Of a stretch of 64,000 nucleotides of DNA, positions 26,784-34,578 are shown one piece after another. The first letter of the stretch is position 1. The number at the start of each line of letters is the position of its first letter. The stretch spans positions 1,054,001 to 1,118,000 of the forward strand of contig NZ_JBFRYB010000001.1 in assembly GCF_040892595.1 (NCBI RefSeq). Direction: 5' to 3'. The DNA comes from Zhongshania sp. R06B22. Lineage in GTDB: Bacteria; Pseudomonadota; Gammaproteobacteria; Pseudomonadales; Spongiibacteraceae. The position numbers and the translations under genes were made by a program. Under the pieces are notes generated by a model, which was not told where the DNA came from, did no database searches, and saw only the letters and a list, made by a program, of their open reading frames with translations.

Positions 26784-27452
26784 TTACAAGTCCTTAGCGG
26801 CTTCAGCAGCTTGCGCATAGGCATTAAGTATGGCGCTAATTTTCTGGATTTCCTTTGATTGGTCCAACACGATTTGCGCTGCCAGCAGTTTAACAGCTGG
26901 CAAGTGGGCCTCTTCAGTCGCGAAACGAGCCATCGGCACACCGCCCTGATGATGGGCTAGCATGAGGCTAAGGTATAGGGTGTCACGCTCGCGACCCGCC
27001 AACACCCTGAGTTGTTGCATGTCTTCGGCGCTGGCGAGGCCGGGCATGCCTTGGGCTGATTTGCCGCAATCAATGACATATTGCTGAAAAGCCTCGTCCA
27101 GAGGCTTTGACCCCATAAGCATCCAGACCATGTCTTTTGAATTTGGGACAAAGGGCTTGTCCCATAGTCGCAGCCAACCCTGCATTTGTCCTAGCTCTAA
27201 GAGCTGTTGGCCGGCTATGTTTTGGGCTAGAGGTATGAGACCGCTGGGTCGACCATCCGACATTAGCTGAGACATGGCAATGGCTTGCTGATGGTGAATG
27301 GCCATGGATTGGCTGAAACCAATGTCGATTTGGCTGGGCTGATATTCTGTTAGCTGTGCTCGTATTTGTTCCAACTGGCGCGATTGAGAATAGAGTGCGA
27401 TGGCCGCAAGGCCAATAATAATGGCGACTAGGGTGTAACGCAGCGAATGCAT
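26784..27452 (-). CDS. DUF305-family protein
   Basis: A 222-residue protein with one N-terminal transmembrane helix (about residues 7-24) and a DUF305 domain. The two family motifs are visible: MAIHHQQAIAMSQLM (about residues 50-64) and LMLAHHQGGVPMARFA (about 163-178), Met- and His-rich four-helix-type elements. DUF305 proteins are often found near copper and other metal genes, but function is unproven. It is anchored in the inner membrane with the domain in the periplasm. It is upstream of the LVIVD lipoprotein on the minus strand. Confidence 0.87.
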   Translation of the reverse strand: MHSLRYTLVAIIIGLAAIALYSQSRQLEQIRAQLTEYQPSQIDIGFSQSMAIHHQQAIAMSQLMSDGRPSGLIPLAQNIAGQQLLELGQMQGWLRLWDKPFVPNSKDMVWMLMGSKPLDEAFQQYVIDCGKSAQGMPGLASAEDMQQLRVLAGRERDTLYLSLMLAHHQGGVPMARFATEEAHLPAVKLLAAQIVLDQSKEIQKISAILNAYAQAAEAAKDL

Positions 27453-27698
27453 ATTTATAGTCGCGCAAGCTTGAATGGGTAAGTCATTACAAATAAAAAC
27501 CTTAATTATTGTTAGCTGTTTTATGCTGGGCTAGCTTTTGCTTAGCCTAACATCTCACTGAATATCGGGCCCAGCTCTTATGGGGTGCCGGAAATTATTC
27601 GGGAGCGCCGTTTAGGTCAATGCGACGCTGAGTGTATTATGCGCTTTGTCGTGGATCCCGCAGTATAAAAGCTTACGTTTCTTCACGTTTTTTACATA

Positions 27699-27731
27699 TT
27701 GTCATATTAAAGTCATAACACTGTAACAATA
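27699..27731 (+). promoter_or_regulatory. Pho-box-like direct repeats: TTGTCAT-N4-AAGTCAT-N4-CTGTAAC-N4
   Basis: Three seven-base units at 27699, 27710 and 27721 repeat exactly every 11 bases, which is the PhoB-box architecture (consensus CTGTCAT with four-base spacers). Ten bases after the last unit is a -10-like GATACT (27738-27743), the expected distance for a Pho promoter without a -35. It stands 90 bases before the start of the small secreted protein at 27821. The rest of the 368-base gap from 27453 shows nothing else recognisable. Confidence 0.6.
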
Positions 27732-27820
27732 GTACACGATACTTAGCCCATTGAAGCCCTCCAGCAGTATGTGAAGGTTGACGCAATTTGGATTAGCTGC
27801 CCAAGGGCGATGGAGTTGAT

Positions 27821-28027
27821 ATGAGTGTAAATGGTTTTGTACGTGTAATGATGCTTGCGGCAGCAGCCGTGGTTGTTACACCGATGAGTGCAATGGCTGA
27901 CGAACCCGTGCAGCTAATTGAAGAAGTAACAGTTGTTGGCGCCGTTCGCGGGGGCGCTATCGTGGTTGCCGATATTGATTTGGCTAGCGACGAAGCATTG
28001 CAAGAAATGCCGGTTGCTTACGAGTAA
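27821..28027 (+). CDS. Tiny secreted protein with TonB-box-like motif
   Basis: A 68-residue protein not recognised as a family. It has a clean signal peptide (about residues 1-26, cut after SAMA), leaving a mature acidic peptide of about 42 residues. Near its N-terminus is LIEEVTVVG (residues 32-40), which looks like the TonB box and start of a TonB-receptor plug, but there is no plug or barrel behind it. The frame ends in QEMPVAYE at a normal stop, so this seems to be a complete gene. The upstream region holds a Pho-box-like array, so it may be induced by phosphate shortage. Confidence 0.6.
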   Translation: MSVNGFVRVMMLAAAAVVVTPMSAMADEPVQLIEEVTVVGAVRGGAIVVADIDLASDEALQEMPVAYE

Positions 28028-28072
28028 TCTGCAGTCATTAGAGTTTGTTTTATCCCCGCAGCAGGTTTTTTG

Positions 28073-28105
28073 TCAGGAGTCGTTGATCGTATCAGCGACT
28101 CCTGA
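28073..28105. terminator. Hairpin at the convergent end of the small protein and transglutaminase genes
   Basis: A perfect ten-base stem TCAGGAGTCG/CGACTCCTGA with a 13-base loop, followed by TTTGT. The stem overlaps the last codons and stop of the minus-strand gene. Confidence 0.7.
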
Positions 28106-29600
28106 TTTGTATTGCCGATTCAATATGGATTTTGTGTAGCTGTTCATTGATTTTCAGTATGTCTGCTTGATCACCATTGCTTAGTCCAAGAGCGATATAG
28201 CCGGCAGTAAAAGCCCCCAGCCCGCTGTCATAACTTTCCCATCGTTCTCCCGTCCATGCCTGTACCCATGCGTGTGGCACAAACACGTATTTTCGTCCCA
28301 AAAAACGCTCATTAGTGTAGGCGAGGCCAAATACTACTCTGGTCGGTATTTCTGCCGCTCGGGCGAGTGTGGCCAGCAACAGAGCGTGCTCCGTGCAATC
28401 GCCCTGTTTGCTTTCGTAGGCTTCGAGGGCTGTTGCATAACCCGAATAGCTGGCCTCATCGCTCATATGCCGCGTGACATAGCGTGTCAGGCGCTGCATC
28501 TGGCCACTCACGTCGGAGTTGCGGTCTGGCAATATTTCGGTGACTAAGTTTTTAAATATGGGATTCTGCGCGGGCAGCCAGTAGTTGTTGCTCACTGCCA
28601 CGCGCAAATCCGCTGCACTGGGTGGCGCTTCTGTGCCGCAGTCTTGGCAGATGACAAGCTCGGTTCCTTGCGGCGTGCGCTTTACCTCCTGTTCGTAGGT
28701 GGTGGGCGGTAGCAAGCTAAAGTCACCCACCAGGCGATAGCGTATTTTACCGTTCAGCGCGGTGTCAGTGATTTTATAAGGTGATTGAATCAGTTGTCGG
28801 TAAACGTGGGTGTTGGGGACAAAGCTTGCCATTGCGCAGGCTTTGTCGCAGCTAGCAATGAGGACTTCGTCGCCGTTTGAATGGCTGCGCTCAGTTAAAG
28901 GCCGAAATTCCTTATCAGCGAAAATGTCGGTGTATTTACTACTGCCGCCAATAACGGTGGCTCTTTGTATATGCCAGGCGTAGTCGGGCTGATCTGGGCT
29001 CGAGTAGGCTTTTACTGTTAGCTGAGTCCTGTTGAACTGGCGGGTGCTAAAATTCCAGCTGTAATACTCTAATTGGCGAACAGCACCGCTTTGTTTAAGT
29101 AAGGCGAGCCGCAGGCCTTCGGGCAAGTAGAAAGGTTGTTCTATGGGGTAGTACTCTGCTTTTGCACTTTCTTTGAGTCGCAATGCGAGTGAGCTTCCTT
29201 TTACGATCGCGCTCATCTGGTGGTTGGCGGTGTCTGATACTATGGTTTTATACAGGGCGATAGGTTTGCCAGACTTGGATTCGTGATAGCTCAGAGTGGT
29301 GCTGATTTCTCGGTCTCGGCTGCCTGGTTGGCTCAAGGTAACAGATAGGGTTTCGGTGGTTTTAATTAGGGACTTGGTACTTTCTTTGAGGATGTGGCGA
29401 TAGCCCATCTTGTGGTCGCCAAGGCTGACTGACTGCCATTGCTCGCTTGTGCCTTGGCGGGCTTGCTCCTCGGTCTCTTGTATAGACCCGCAGGCGGCTA
29501 ATAACGTGGCGAATACCAGCACGGCAAGGCATTTTGCCGTTTGGTACGCGGGGAGCCGAATACTGTCATTTAGAGCTGAAATTGCGCGCGAGTTCATCAT
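28092..29600 (-). CDS. Transglutaminase-like lipoprotein
   Basis: A 502-residue protein with a lipoprotein-type N-terminus (LLAACGS, Cys37). The C-terminal third carries the papain-like transglutaminase core: catalytic Cys in KQGDCTEHALLLATLARAAEI (about residue 398), His in PHAWVQAW (about 444), and Asp in WESYDS (about 455). The first 330 residues form an extended domain typical of the DUF3857-like/transglutaminase-like group; it does not match a named family. It overlaps the alpha/beta hydrolase gene by four bases (ATGA), so translation is coupled. It is likely anchored in the outer membrane or facing the periplasm. Substrate unknown. Confidence 0.87.
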   Translation of the reverse strand: MMNSRAISALNDSIRLPAYQTAKCLAVLVFATLLAACGSIQETEEQARQGTSEQWQSVSLGDHKMGYRHILKESTKSLIKTTETLSVTLSQPGSRDREISTTLSYHESKSGKPIALYKTIVSDTANHQMSAIVKGSSLALRLKESAKAEYYPIEQPFYLPEGLRLALLKQSGAVRQLEYYSWNFSTRQFNRTQLTVKAYSSPDQPDYAWHIQRATVIGGSSKYTDIFADKEFRPLTERSHSNGDEVLIASCDKACAMASFVPNTHVYRQLIQSPYKITDTALNGKIRYRLVGDFSLLPPTTYEQEVKRTPQGTELVICQDCGTEAPPSAADLRVAVSNNYWLPAQNPIFKNLVTEILPDRNSDVSGQMQRLTRYVTRHMSDEASYSGYATALEAYESKQGDCTEHALLLATLARAAEIPTRVVFGLAYTNERFLGRKYVFVPHAWVQAWTGERWESYDSGLGAFTAGYIALGLSNGDQADILKINEQLHKIHIESAIQIRSR

Positions 29601-30490
29601 ATTGCTGTGCTGATGAGTTGGTTTTCACGCAGCCAAGTATAGCTTTTTTCAACAACTTGTTCGCAATCTTCCTGCAGCGCCATGTGGCCCGCGCCAGTGA
29701 TGACGCTGTGACTGACCAAGGGTGAAACTCGGGCCATATTGCGTGCAAAATCGTGTTGTTTGTGAAGGTAGGAATGTTCGGCGCGCATTACTAAGGTGGG
29801 CACTTTCATATGACGTAAGGCCTGCCAAGGAGAATAGACGTGCTGGAAGTTGTGGGCTTCCCATTCGCGACTGTATCGCAATTTGAAGCTGCTATCGGTC
29901 TGTTCAATAAGACCGGCTTGGGCGTAGTCCTCAATCGCGGTATCTGAAAAACGTCGGTATGCCGTTTTGCCGCGATGGTAATCTATAAACGTCGCTCGGC
30001 TTTCCCATATCGGCTTTCGCCGCCGCGTACTTTTTACAAGATTCAACTGGCCTCGCAGCCTGGTTGGGGTAATTGCCGCCACCGCTGGCAGGATTCGGCC
30101 GGGAATGGCAGCGGGGTCAATCATCAGTAATGCCTTAAATAAATCAGGTCTTCTGGCCGCCGCAAGTGCGCTCACTGTTGCGCCAATAGAGTGCCCCATC
30201 GCAATGACGGGGCCTTTTTGCTTTGTGTTTCGTCGATAGTCTAAAAAGGCGATTAAGTCTTCTGCATGTTGCTGCCATGTAAAGTCCCGCGGCGGCAGCT
30301 GGTCGCCCCACGCTCCTCTATTTTCAAGTCCAAGAATACTGAAATCGCTGTGAAAATACTTAAGGAAGAAACCGTAGCTAGCAATCGGAAAACCATTTGC
30401 CGCTGAGAAATGCAGGGTATCTGAGCTTGTTTGACGCTCTAACCAACGTGCGGGACCTCGGCCAAAATCTAGATGATGTTCAGTAAGCAT
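29597..30490 (-). CDS. Alpha/beta hydrolase
   Basis: A 297-residue cytoplasmic protein (no signal peptide). The nucleophile elbow is GHSIGATVSALAAARRPDLF with Ser near residue 98, and the catalytic His is in ITGAGHMALQEDCEQVV near the C-terminus. The oxyanion region is in IASYGFFLKYF. It resembles the esterase/lipase branch with the substrate unspecified. It is the first gene of a two-gene minus-strand operon with the transglutaminase-like lipoprotein, a pairing that suggests a cell-envelope or lipid role by context only. Confidence 0.87.
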   Translation of the reverse strand: MLTEHHLDFGRGPARWLERQTSSDTLHFSAANGFPIASYGFFLKYFHSDFSILGLENRGAWGDQLPPRDFTWQQHAEDLIAFLDYRRNTKQKGPVIAMGHSIGATVSALAAARRPDLFKALLMIDPAAIPGRILPAVAAITPTRLRGQLNLVKSTRRRKPIWESRATFIDYHRGKTAYRRFSDTAIEDYAQAGLIEQTDSSFKLRYSREWEAHNFQHVYSPWQALRHMKVPTLVMRAEHSYLHKQHDFARNMARVSPLVSHSVITGAGHMALQEDCEQVVEKSYTWLRENQLISTAI

Positions 30491-30745
30491 GACGTGATTT
30501 TGAGAACCCCTTCTGTTTGTCGCGCAAGCATACCATGTGGAAAAGGGCTAGGTGTATTACTAAGGTTTTACATTGACTTAGGGCTAAATACTGCAAATTT
30601 GGCCTGCGCTATCAGGGTATTCTCTTATACAGAGAGCGCGTCTTTAGCCGTTAAGTGGGTCACGTATGAGGGTAATAGTCGACGATGCTCAGTTCATGAA
30701 TCGACACTATACCTGACTGAGTAAATAAGACATTGGAGAAGTCAG

Positions 30746-31516
30746 TTGGATATCGCAACGCTATTAGGCATGGTGGGCGCGCTTGGTGTCATTGTCGCGG
30801 CAATTTTGATCGGCGGCAGTGCGAGCGGATTTATTGATGCGCCAAGTTTGTTGATTGTCGTTGGCGGGGGGCTGCTAGCTAATTTAGTGAAGTTTCCCTT
30901 AGACCAAACTTTGGGTGCTTTTAAAGTAGCTTCCCGCGCATTTGTGCACAAGACCACCAGCTCTGAAGCCCTGATCGCTCAGTGCATGGAAATGGCTGGT
31001 GTTGCTCGTAAGGAAGGCCTGCTGGGTCTGGAGTCTCTTGAAATAAGCAACGAATTTTTAAACAAGGGCGTGCAAATGGCAATTGATGGCCATGATCCAG
31101 AATTTGTGCGACGGGTATTGAATAAAGAGATCAATATGGCAATTGAGCGCCATGAAATGGGTGAGGCGGTTTTTAAAGGCTTTGGTGAATCTGCTCCGGC
31201 GATGGGTATGATCGGTACGCTAGTGGGTTTGGTTCAAATGATGTCGAATATGTCAGACCCAAAAGCGATCGGTCCGGCTATGGCTGTGGCTTTGTTAACG
31301 ACCCTATATGGGGCTGTTTTAGCAAACGTGGTTGCCTTGCCTATGGCAGAAAAGCTGGCTTTTAGAACCTCAGAGGAGCGTCGCAATCGCCATCTCATAC
31401 TCGAGGCGGTGGACGGTATTCAAGAGGGGATTAATCCCCGCGTCTTGGAATCCCTGTTATCAACGTATTTGCCTGATAATAAGCGCGAGCCAGACAAGAA
31501 GGCGGAGGAGGCGTAA
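30746..31516 (+). CDS. pomA: Flagellar stator protein MotA/PomA
   Basis: A 256-residue protein, with four transmembrane helices in the MotA pattern (helices 1-2 near residues 5-50, helices 3-4 near 150-205) and a cytoplasmic loop between. Starts at TTG 30746; GGAGAA five bases upstream supports it. The motif GLVQMMSNMSDPKAIGPAMAVALLTTLYGAVLANVVALP matches the conserved channel-lining helices. Sequence style (SGFIDAPSLLIVVGGG) is closer to the Na+-driven PomA type than to E. coli MotA. It couples ion flow to flagellar rotation. The pomB gene follows directly. Confidence 0.93.
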   Translation: MDIATLLGMVGALGVIVAAILIGGSASGFIDAPSLLIVVGGGLLANLVKFPLDQTLGAFKVASRAFVHKTTSSEALIAQCMEMAGVARKEGLLGLESLEISNEFLNKGVQMAIDGHDPEFVRRVLNKEINMAIERHEMGEAVFKGFGESAPAMGMIGTLVGLVQMMSNMSDPKAIGPAMAVALLTTLYGAVLANVVALPMAEKLAFRTSEERRNRHLILEAVDGIQEGINPRVLESLLSTYLPDNKREPDKKAEEA

Positions 31517-32356
31517 GTGGATGATGTTCCAGCTAAAAAGCCGGATGCAGGTGCCCCAGCATGGGTATTAACCTTTGCCGACTTGATGTCTTTGCTGCTC
31601 GCCTTTTTCGTATTGCTTTTCTCATTCTCGGAGATGGATAAGCAGAAATTTAAAGAACTGTCGGGATCGATGAAAGACGCGTTTGGGGTGCAGCGTGAAG
31701 TGCCTGCGTTTAAACCGCCTATAGGTACCAGCATGATCGCACGGGAGTTCACCCCCGGCACAGTTAGACCCACGGTGGTTAATGAGGTGCGTCAAGAGGC
31801 GCTGCGAGAAATGACGACCTTTGTGTCGGAAGAAGCCGATCAAAATATGCTTGACGATCTTGAAAAGGTGAAAGCGCATCTTGAGTTGGAAATTAAGGAC
31901 GGCTTGGTTGAAGTTGAAAATGATGGCAATAAGGTCATTATTATCAGAATTCGGGAGAGGGGGTCATTTCCATCGGGGAAATCTGAGCTGTCCCCAGGGT
32001 TTGACACGGTAATTACTAAGTTTGGCGATGTTTTAAATGATATTGACGGTCAGATAGTGGTTGCAGGTCATACCGATAACATTCCGATAAGCACGGATAG
32101 GTTTTACTCAAATTGGGACCTGTCATCCGCGCGAGCTGCCACGGTGATTCGCAGTATTGTCGAAAGTAGTGGTCAATCCCCCGGCCGCTTTAGAGTAACT
32201 GGTTACGCGGATACGAGGCCTATTGACGACAATAGTACGGCTGAGGGCCGGGCCAGAAACCGCCGTGTTGAAATATTTATGTTGAGGGGCGCAACCGAAG
32301 ATCCGGTGATGGGGAGTGTTGTTGGAGAATTCGATACGTCGCTCGGGGATCAATAA
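31517..32356 (+). CDS. pomB: Flagellar stator protein MotB/PomB
   Basis: A 279-residue protein starting at GTG 31517, immediately after the stop of the previous gene, with GGAGGAGGC upstream. The single transmembrane helix (about residues 17-39) carries the ion-binding Asp22 in FADLMSLLLAFFVLLFSFS. A linker/plug region leads to an OmpA-like peptidoglycan-binding domain (about residues 145-260; VAGHTDNIPI, NWDLSSARAATVIRSI, GYADTRPIDDN, RARNRRVEI). It anchors the stator to the cell wall. No other flagellar genes are in view, so the two genes stand as a separate stator cassette. Confidence 0.93.
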   Translation: MDDVPAKKPDAGAPAWVLTFADLMSLLLAFFVLLFSFSEMDKQKFKELSGSMKDAFGVQREVPAFKPPIGTSMIAREFTPGTVRPTVVNEVRQEALREMTTFVSEEADQNMLDDLEKVKAHLELEIKDGLVEVENDGNKVIIIRIRERGSFPSGKSELSPGFDTVITKFGDVLNDIDGQIVVAGHTDNIPISTDRFYSNWDLSSARAATVIRSIVESSGQSPGRFRVTGYADTRPIDDNSTAEGRARNRRVEIFMLRGATEDPVMGSVVGEFDTSLGDQ

Positions 32357-32449
32357 TAGCTAATGTAAGCTGGTGTCATATTTAGTATTGCTTAAGCTGT
32401 CATTCAGTTAACTCCTGATACTTTAGGCATACACAAAGGAGAAGCGATC

Positions 32450-33034
32450 ATGACAAATAGCAAAGCACTACCTATTGGAAGCACAGCCTCGATCCGTCAT
32501 TTTGCTATTGCTGCACTATTGATAGTGGCTGTTGCGGTATCACCTAAGCAGGCCCATGCCGACGGCGTGGAGACCGCTGCGGCGATAATGATTGGCGCGG
32601 CGGTATTATATGCCGCGCATGATTCTTATCGGGACGATCGTCGTCACAGTAAAAAACATGTGCATGACAGGCATTGTGGACATCAGGTGAACTACCGTGA
32701 CACCGGCCATCATAATAGTGATAGAAATCGTTATAACTACAATAATGGCTATCGTAATCAGCATGTTTATACCGACATTCATGCAGGTAAGCACGGCGGC
32801 AATTATTACCGAGGTGAAAACCACTATAGAGCCAAGGACTATCGCCGTGATAATCAGGGAAGACATGACAACCATGAAAATTATGACAAACGCCCCGACC
32901 GTTTCGCCCGCGATGACCGCAGCCATAAGCAGCAGGACAGCAAACATCACCGAGACCACGGTAACTTGAATGAGCGTCAACGACACAATGAGAATTATTG
33001 GAATACCCGCGTGAAGGTAAGTCAAAGACACTAA
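32450..33034 (+). CDS. His/Asn/Tyr/Arg-rich secreted protein, unknown function
   Basis: A 194-residue protein with a signal peptide (about residues 18-37, ending QAHA) and a strong AGGAG site upstream. After a short hydrophobic patch (TAAAIMIGAAVLYAAHDSY) the remaining 140 residues are low-complexity and very polar: His, Asn, Arg, Asp and Tyr, with HH and RD groups scattered throughout. No catalytic motif is seen. The composition suggests metal binding or a disordered surface protein. A terminator follows. Although an opposite-strand frame is also open here, that frame is explained by the His codons. Confidence 0.65.
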   Translation: MTNSKALPIGSTASIRHFAIAALLIVAVAVSPKQAHADGVETAAAIMIGAAVLYAAHDSYRDDRRHSKKHVHDRHCGHQVNYRDTGHHNSDRNRYNYNNGYRNQHVYTDIHAGKHGGNYYRGENHYRAKDYRRDNQGRHDNHENYDKRPDRFARDDRSHKQQDSKHHRDHGNLNERQRHNENYWNTRVKVSQRH

Positions 33035-33056
33035 AATACTTGCAGCGATGAATTAA

Positions 33057-33084
33057 AATGCCGGACTTGCTCCGGTATTTTTTT
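33057..33084 (+). terminator. Rho-independent terminator after the His-rich protein gene
   Basis: Stem AATGCCGGA/TCCGGTATT (one G-U pair), five-base loop CTTGC, followed by a run of seven T residues. Confidence 0.88.
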
Positions 33085-33152
33085 GTCTGAAATTTGGTGT
33101 CTTAGTCTTTATAATTAGGCGTTATTTATCACAAGGTGTTAATGGGATTTAG

Positions 33153-33491
33153 ATGACAAGCAAACAACTTATAGTCAAGCTTAATCAATCAGCGCAGCCA
33201 TTTGCAGACGTTATGGCGGTAATTGACCAAGAGTATGTGTTCACACCCACTGCGTTCACCAATGGCGAACAACATAGCGATGCGGGGTCCAACAACGGAT
33301 CGTGCAAAATTTTTGCCTTTGGTCTTTTGCATCAACTAAGTGAGCAGGCGACATTAAATGCCTTTGGTGATTATTATGTTAAAGACGTACTGGAAAATCC
33401 GGCTGGGGCTGATCATGCCAATATTCGGGGTTTTATGCGCAGCGGTTGGAAGGGCATACGTTTTGAGGGCGAGGCGCTAGCGCCCAAGTAG
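33153..33491 (+). CDS. HopJ-family (PF08888-like) protein
   Basis: A 112-residue soluble protein. Landmarks are FADVMAVIDQEYVFTPTAFTNGE, KIFAFGLLHQLSEQATLNAFGDYY and the C-terminal HANIRGFMRSGWKGIRFEGEAL. It matches the HopJ family, named from a proposed Pseudomonas type III effector. Homologues occur widely in bacteria and plants without secretion systems, so a housekeeping or stress role is more likely; function not established. No type III genes lie nearby. It is convergent with bfr. Confidence 0.85.
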   Translation: MTSKQLIVKLNQSAQPFADVMAVIDQEYVFTPTAFTNGEQHSDAGSNNGSCKIFAFGLLHQLSEQATLNAFGDYYVKDVLENPAGADHANIRGFMRSGWKGIRFEGEALAPK

Positions 33492-33498
33492 AGGGATA

Positions 33499-33522
33499 AA
33501 GTGCCTCAGGTCTGAGGCACTT
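33499..33522. terminator. Bidirectional hairpin between the HopJ-like gene and bfr
   Basis: Perfect ten-base stem AAGTGCCTCA/TGAGGCACTT with a four-base loop in the 38-base gap between convergent genes; no long T-run. Confidence 0.65.
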
Positions 33523-33529
33523 AGCAATA

Positions 33530-34009
33530 CTAGCCGCCGATGCTACCGATCATAGACTGCTGGTAGTTTTGAATGCCGACTTTGTCAATCAAGCTGAGCT
33601 GGGTTTCCAGCCAATCGACGTGCTCCTCTTCAGATTCTAAAATCTCTGCGAATAGGTCTCTGGTGACGTAGTCGCTGACCGACTCGCAGTACTTAATGCC
33701 GTCTTTAAGGTCTGGAACGGCTTTGAGTTCAAGACTGAGGTCACACTCTAAAATTTCTTTGGTGTTCTCGCCAATCAGCAATTTACCGAGATCTTGAAGA
33801 TTAGGTAGACCTTCTAAAAACAGGATTCGATCGATAAGCTTATCGGCATGTTTCATCTCGTCGATGGATTCATGATATTCGTAGTCCGCGAGCTCCTTTA
33901 GCCCCCAGTCTTTAAACATGCGGGAGTGAAGGAAGTACTGGTTGATCGCTACGAGTTCATTGCCGAGAGCTTTATTGAGGTAGGCAATAACTTTACTGTC
34001 ACCTTTCAT
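33530..34009 (-). CDS. bfr: Bacterioferritin
   Basis: A 159-residue protein, the usual length. Ligands of the dinuclear ferroxidase centre are in place: E18, E51, H54, then the EEEHVDW group near residues 127-131. M52 is the haem-bridging Met in [10 protein letters not shown]. Bfr forms a 24-mer haem-containing iron store in the cytoplasm. The Bfd gene for iron release lies 127 bases upstream on the same strand. The final 14 residues ([14 protein letters not shown]) form a C-terminal tail as in many gammaproteobacterial Bfr proteins. Confidence 0.96.
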   Translation of the reverse strand: MKGDSKVIAYLNKALGNELVAINQYFLHSRMFKDWGLKELADYEYHESIDEMKHADKLIDRILFLEGLPNLQDLGKLLIGENTKEILECDLSLELKAVPDLKDGIKYCESVSDYVTRDLFAEILESEEEHVDWLETQLSLIDKVGIQNYQQSMIGSIGG

Positions 34010-34136
34010 ACTTGTTGTCCTTTTGCATTAGCTATACACAAGTTCTGATTGTGCGCTTGCTAAAGCTTGAAAGTCAAGCTAAGTGATTGATTTTAAAGGT
34101 TTAAGAGAAGGGTAAAACAAATCGTTATCAGTTGCG

Positions 34137-34334
34137 TTACGCGGCGGCATAACACAGATTTTCGTCAAAGTTAGCCAGATAGCTATCGTAGACGTTGCGT
34201 GCCAGCGAGCCACATTTGCCGCATTGGCTTGCTAGTTCAAGTTGACGTCGAACCTCACGAAAGCTGCCGGCACCGGCATCTACGGCGTCGCGGATATGCT
34301 TGTCGGTAATACCTTTGCAGAGACAAACGTACAT
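34137..34334 (-). CDS. bfd: Bacterioferritin-associated ferredoxin
   Basis: The frame extends to 34373, but the ATG at 34334 matches the usual Bfd start (MYVCLCKGIT), giving 65 residues. All four [2Fe-2S] ligands are present at C4, C6, C38 and C41 (YVCLC and CGKC). Bfd reduces the Bfr haem so that stored iron can leave. A Fur-box-like sequence lies upstream of the start, as expected for a gene induced in iron shortage, and the same gap serves the divergent peroxiredoxin gene. Confidence 0.93.
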   Translation of the reverse strand: MYVCLCKGITDKHIRDAVDAGAGSFREVRRQLELASQCGKCGSLARNVYDSYLANFDENLCYAAA

Positions 34335-34380
34335 AATATCTTGAATCTCTATGGTTTCGAAGTTGAATGACAACGGTAAT

Positions 34381-34399
34381 GCAAATGAGAATGCTTGTC
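34381..34399. promoter_or_regulatory. Fur-box-like sequence upstream of bfd
   Basis: GCAAATGAGAATGCTTGTC agrees at 13 of 19 positions with the Fur consensus GATAATGATAATCATTATC, counted by eye. It is 47 bases upstream of the bfd start in the divergent gap before the peroxiredoxin gene. Placement fits iron repression of bfd; whether it also affects the peroxiredoxin gene is not clear. Confidence 0.6.
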
Positions 34400-34578
34400 A
34401 ATTAACTTTTTACAAGGTTTTTAGTCGCTGTTTAATAGTTTGAAACTATGTTGCTGATAATAAAATTCAATGGGATTGGGCGGGGGTGGCGTGTATGATT
34501 GCCGGTCTGAATCATGTTTTTACGGCATTTTTAGTCGTTGAATAAATTTATACTAATCATTAATCAGAGGTGTTTTAC

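Noticed and set aside
32397..32422. A Pho-box-like CTGTCAT before the His-rich gene
   Set aside because: Only one good half-site; the second 11-base unit (TTAACTC) matches poorly and the -10-like GATACT is too close.
32606..33031. A 141-codon minus-strand frame giving a very hydrophobic Met/Ile/Val-rich protein
   Set aside because: It is the antisense of the His/Asn-rich gene: His codons (CAT/CAC) read as Met/Val on the other strand. No ribosome site or independent evidence, and the plus-strand gene has a signal peptide and a terminator.
33153..33491. Type III effector function for the HopJ-like gene
   Set aside because: No type III secretion genes or hrp-box nearby, and homologues occur in many non-pathogens; the family name is misleading.
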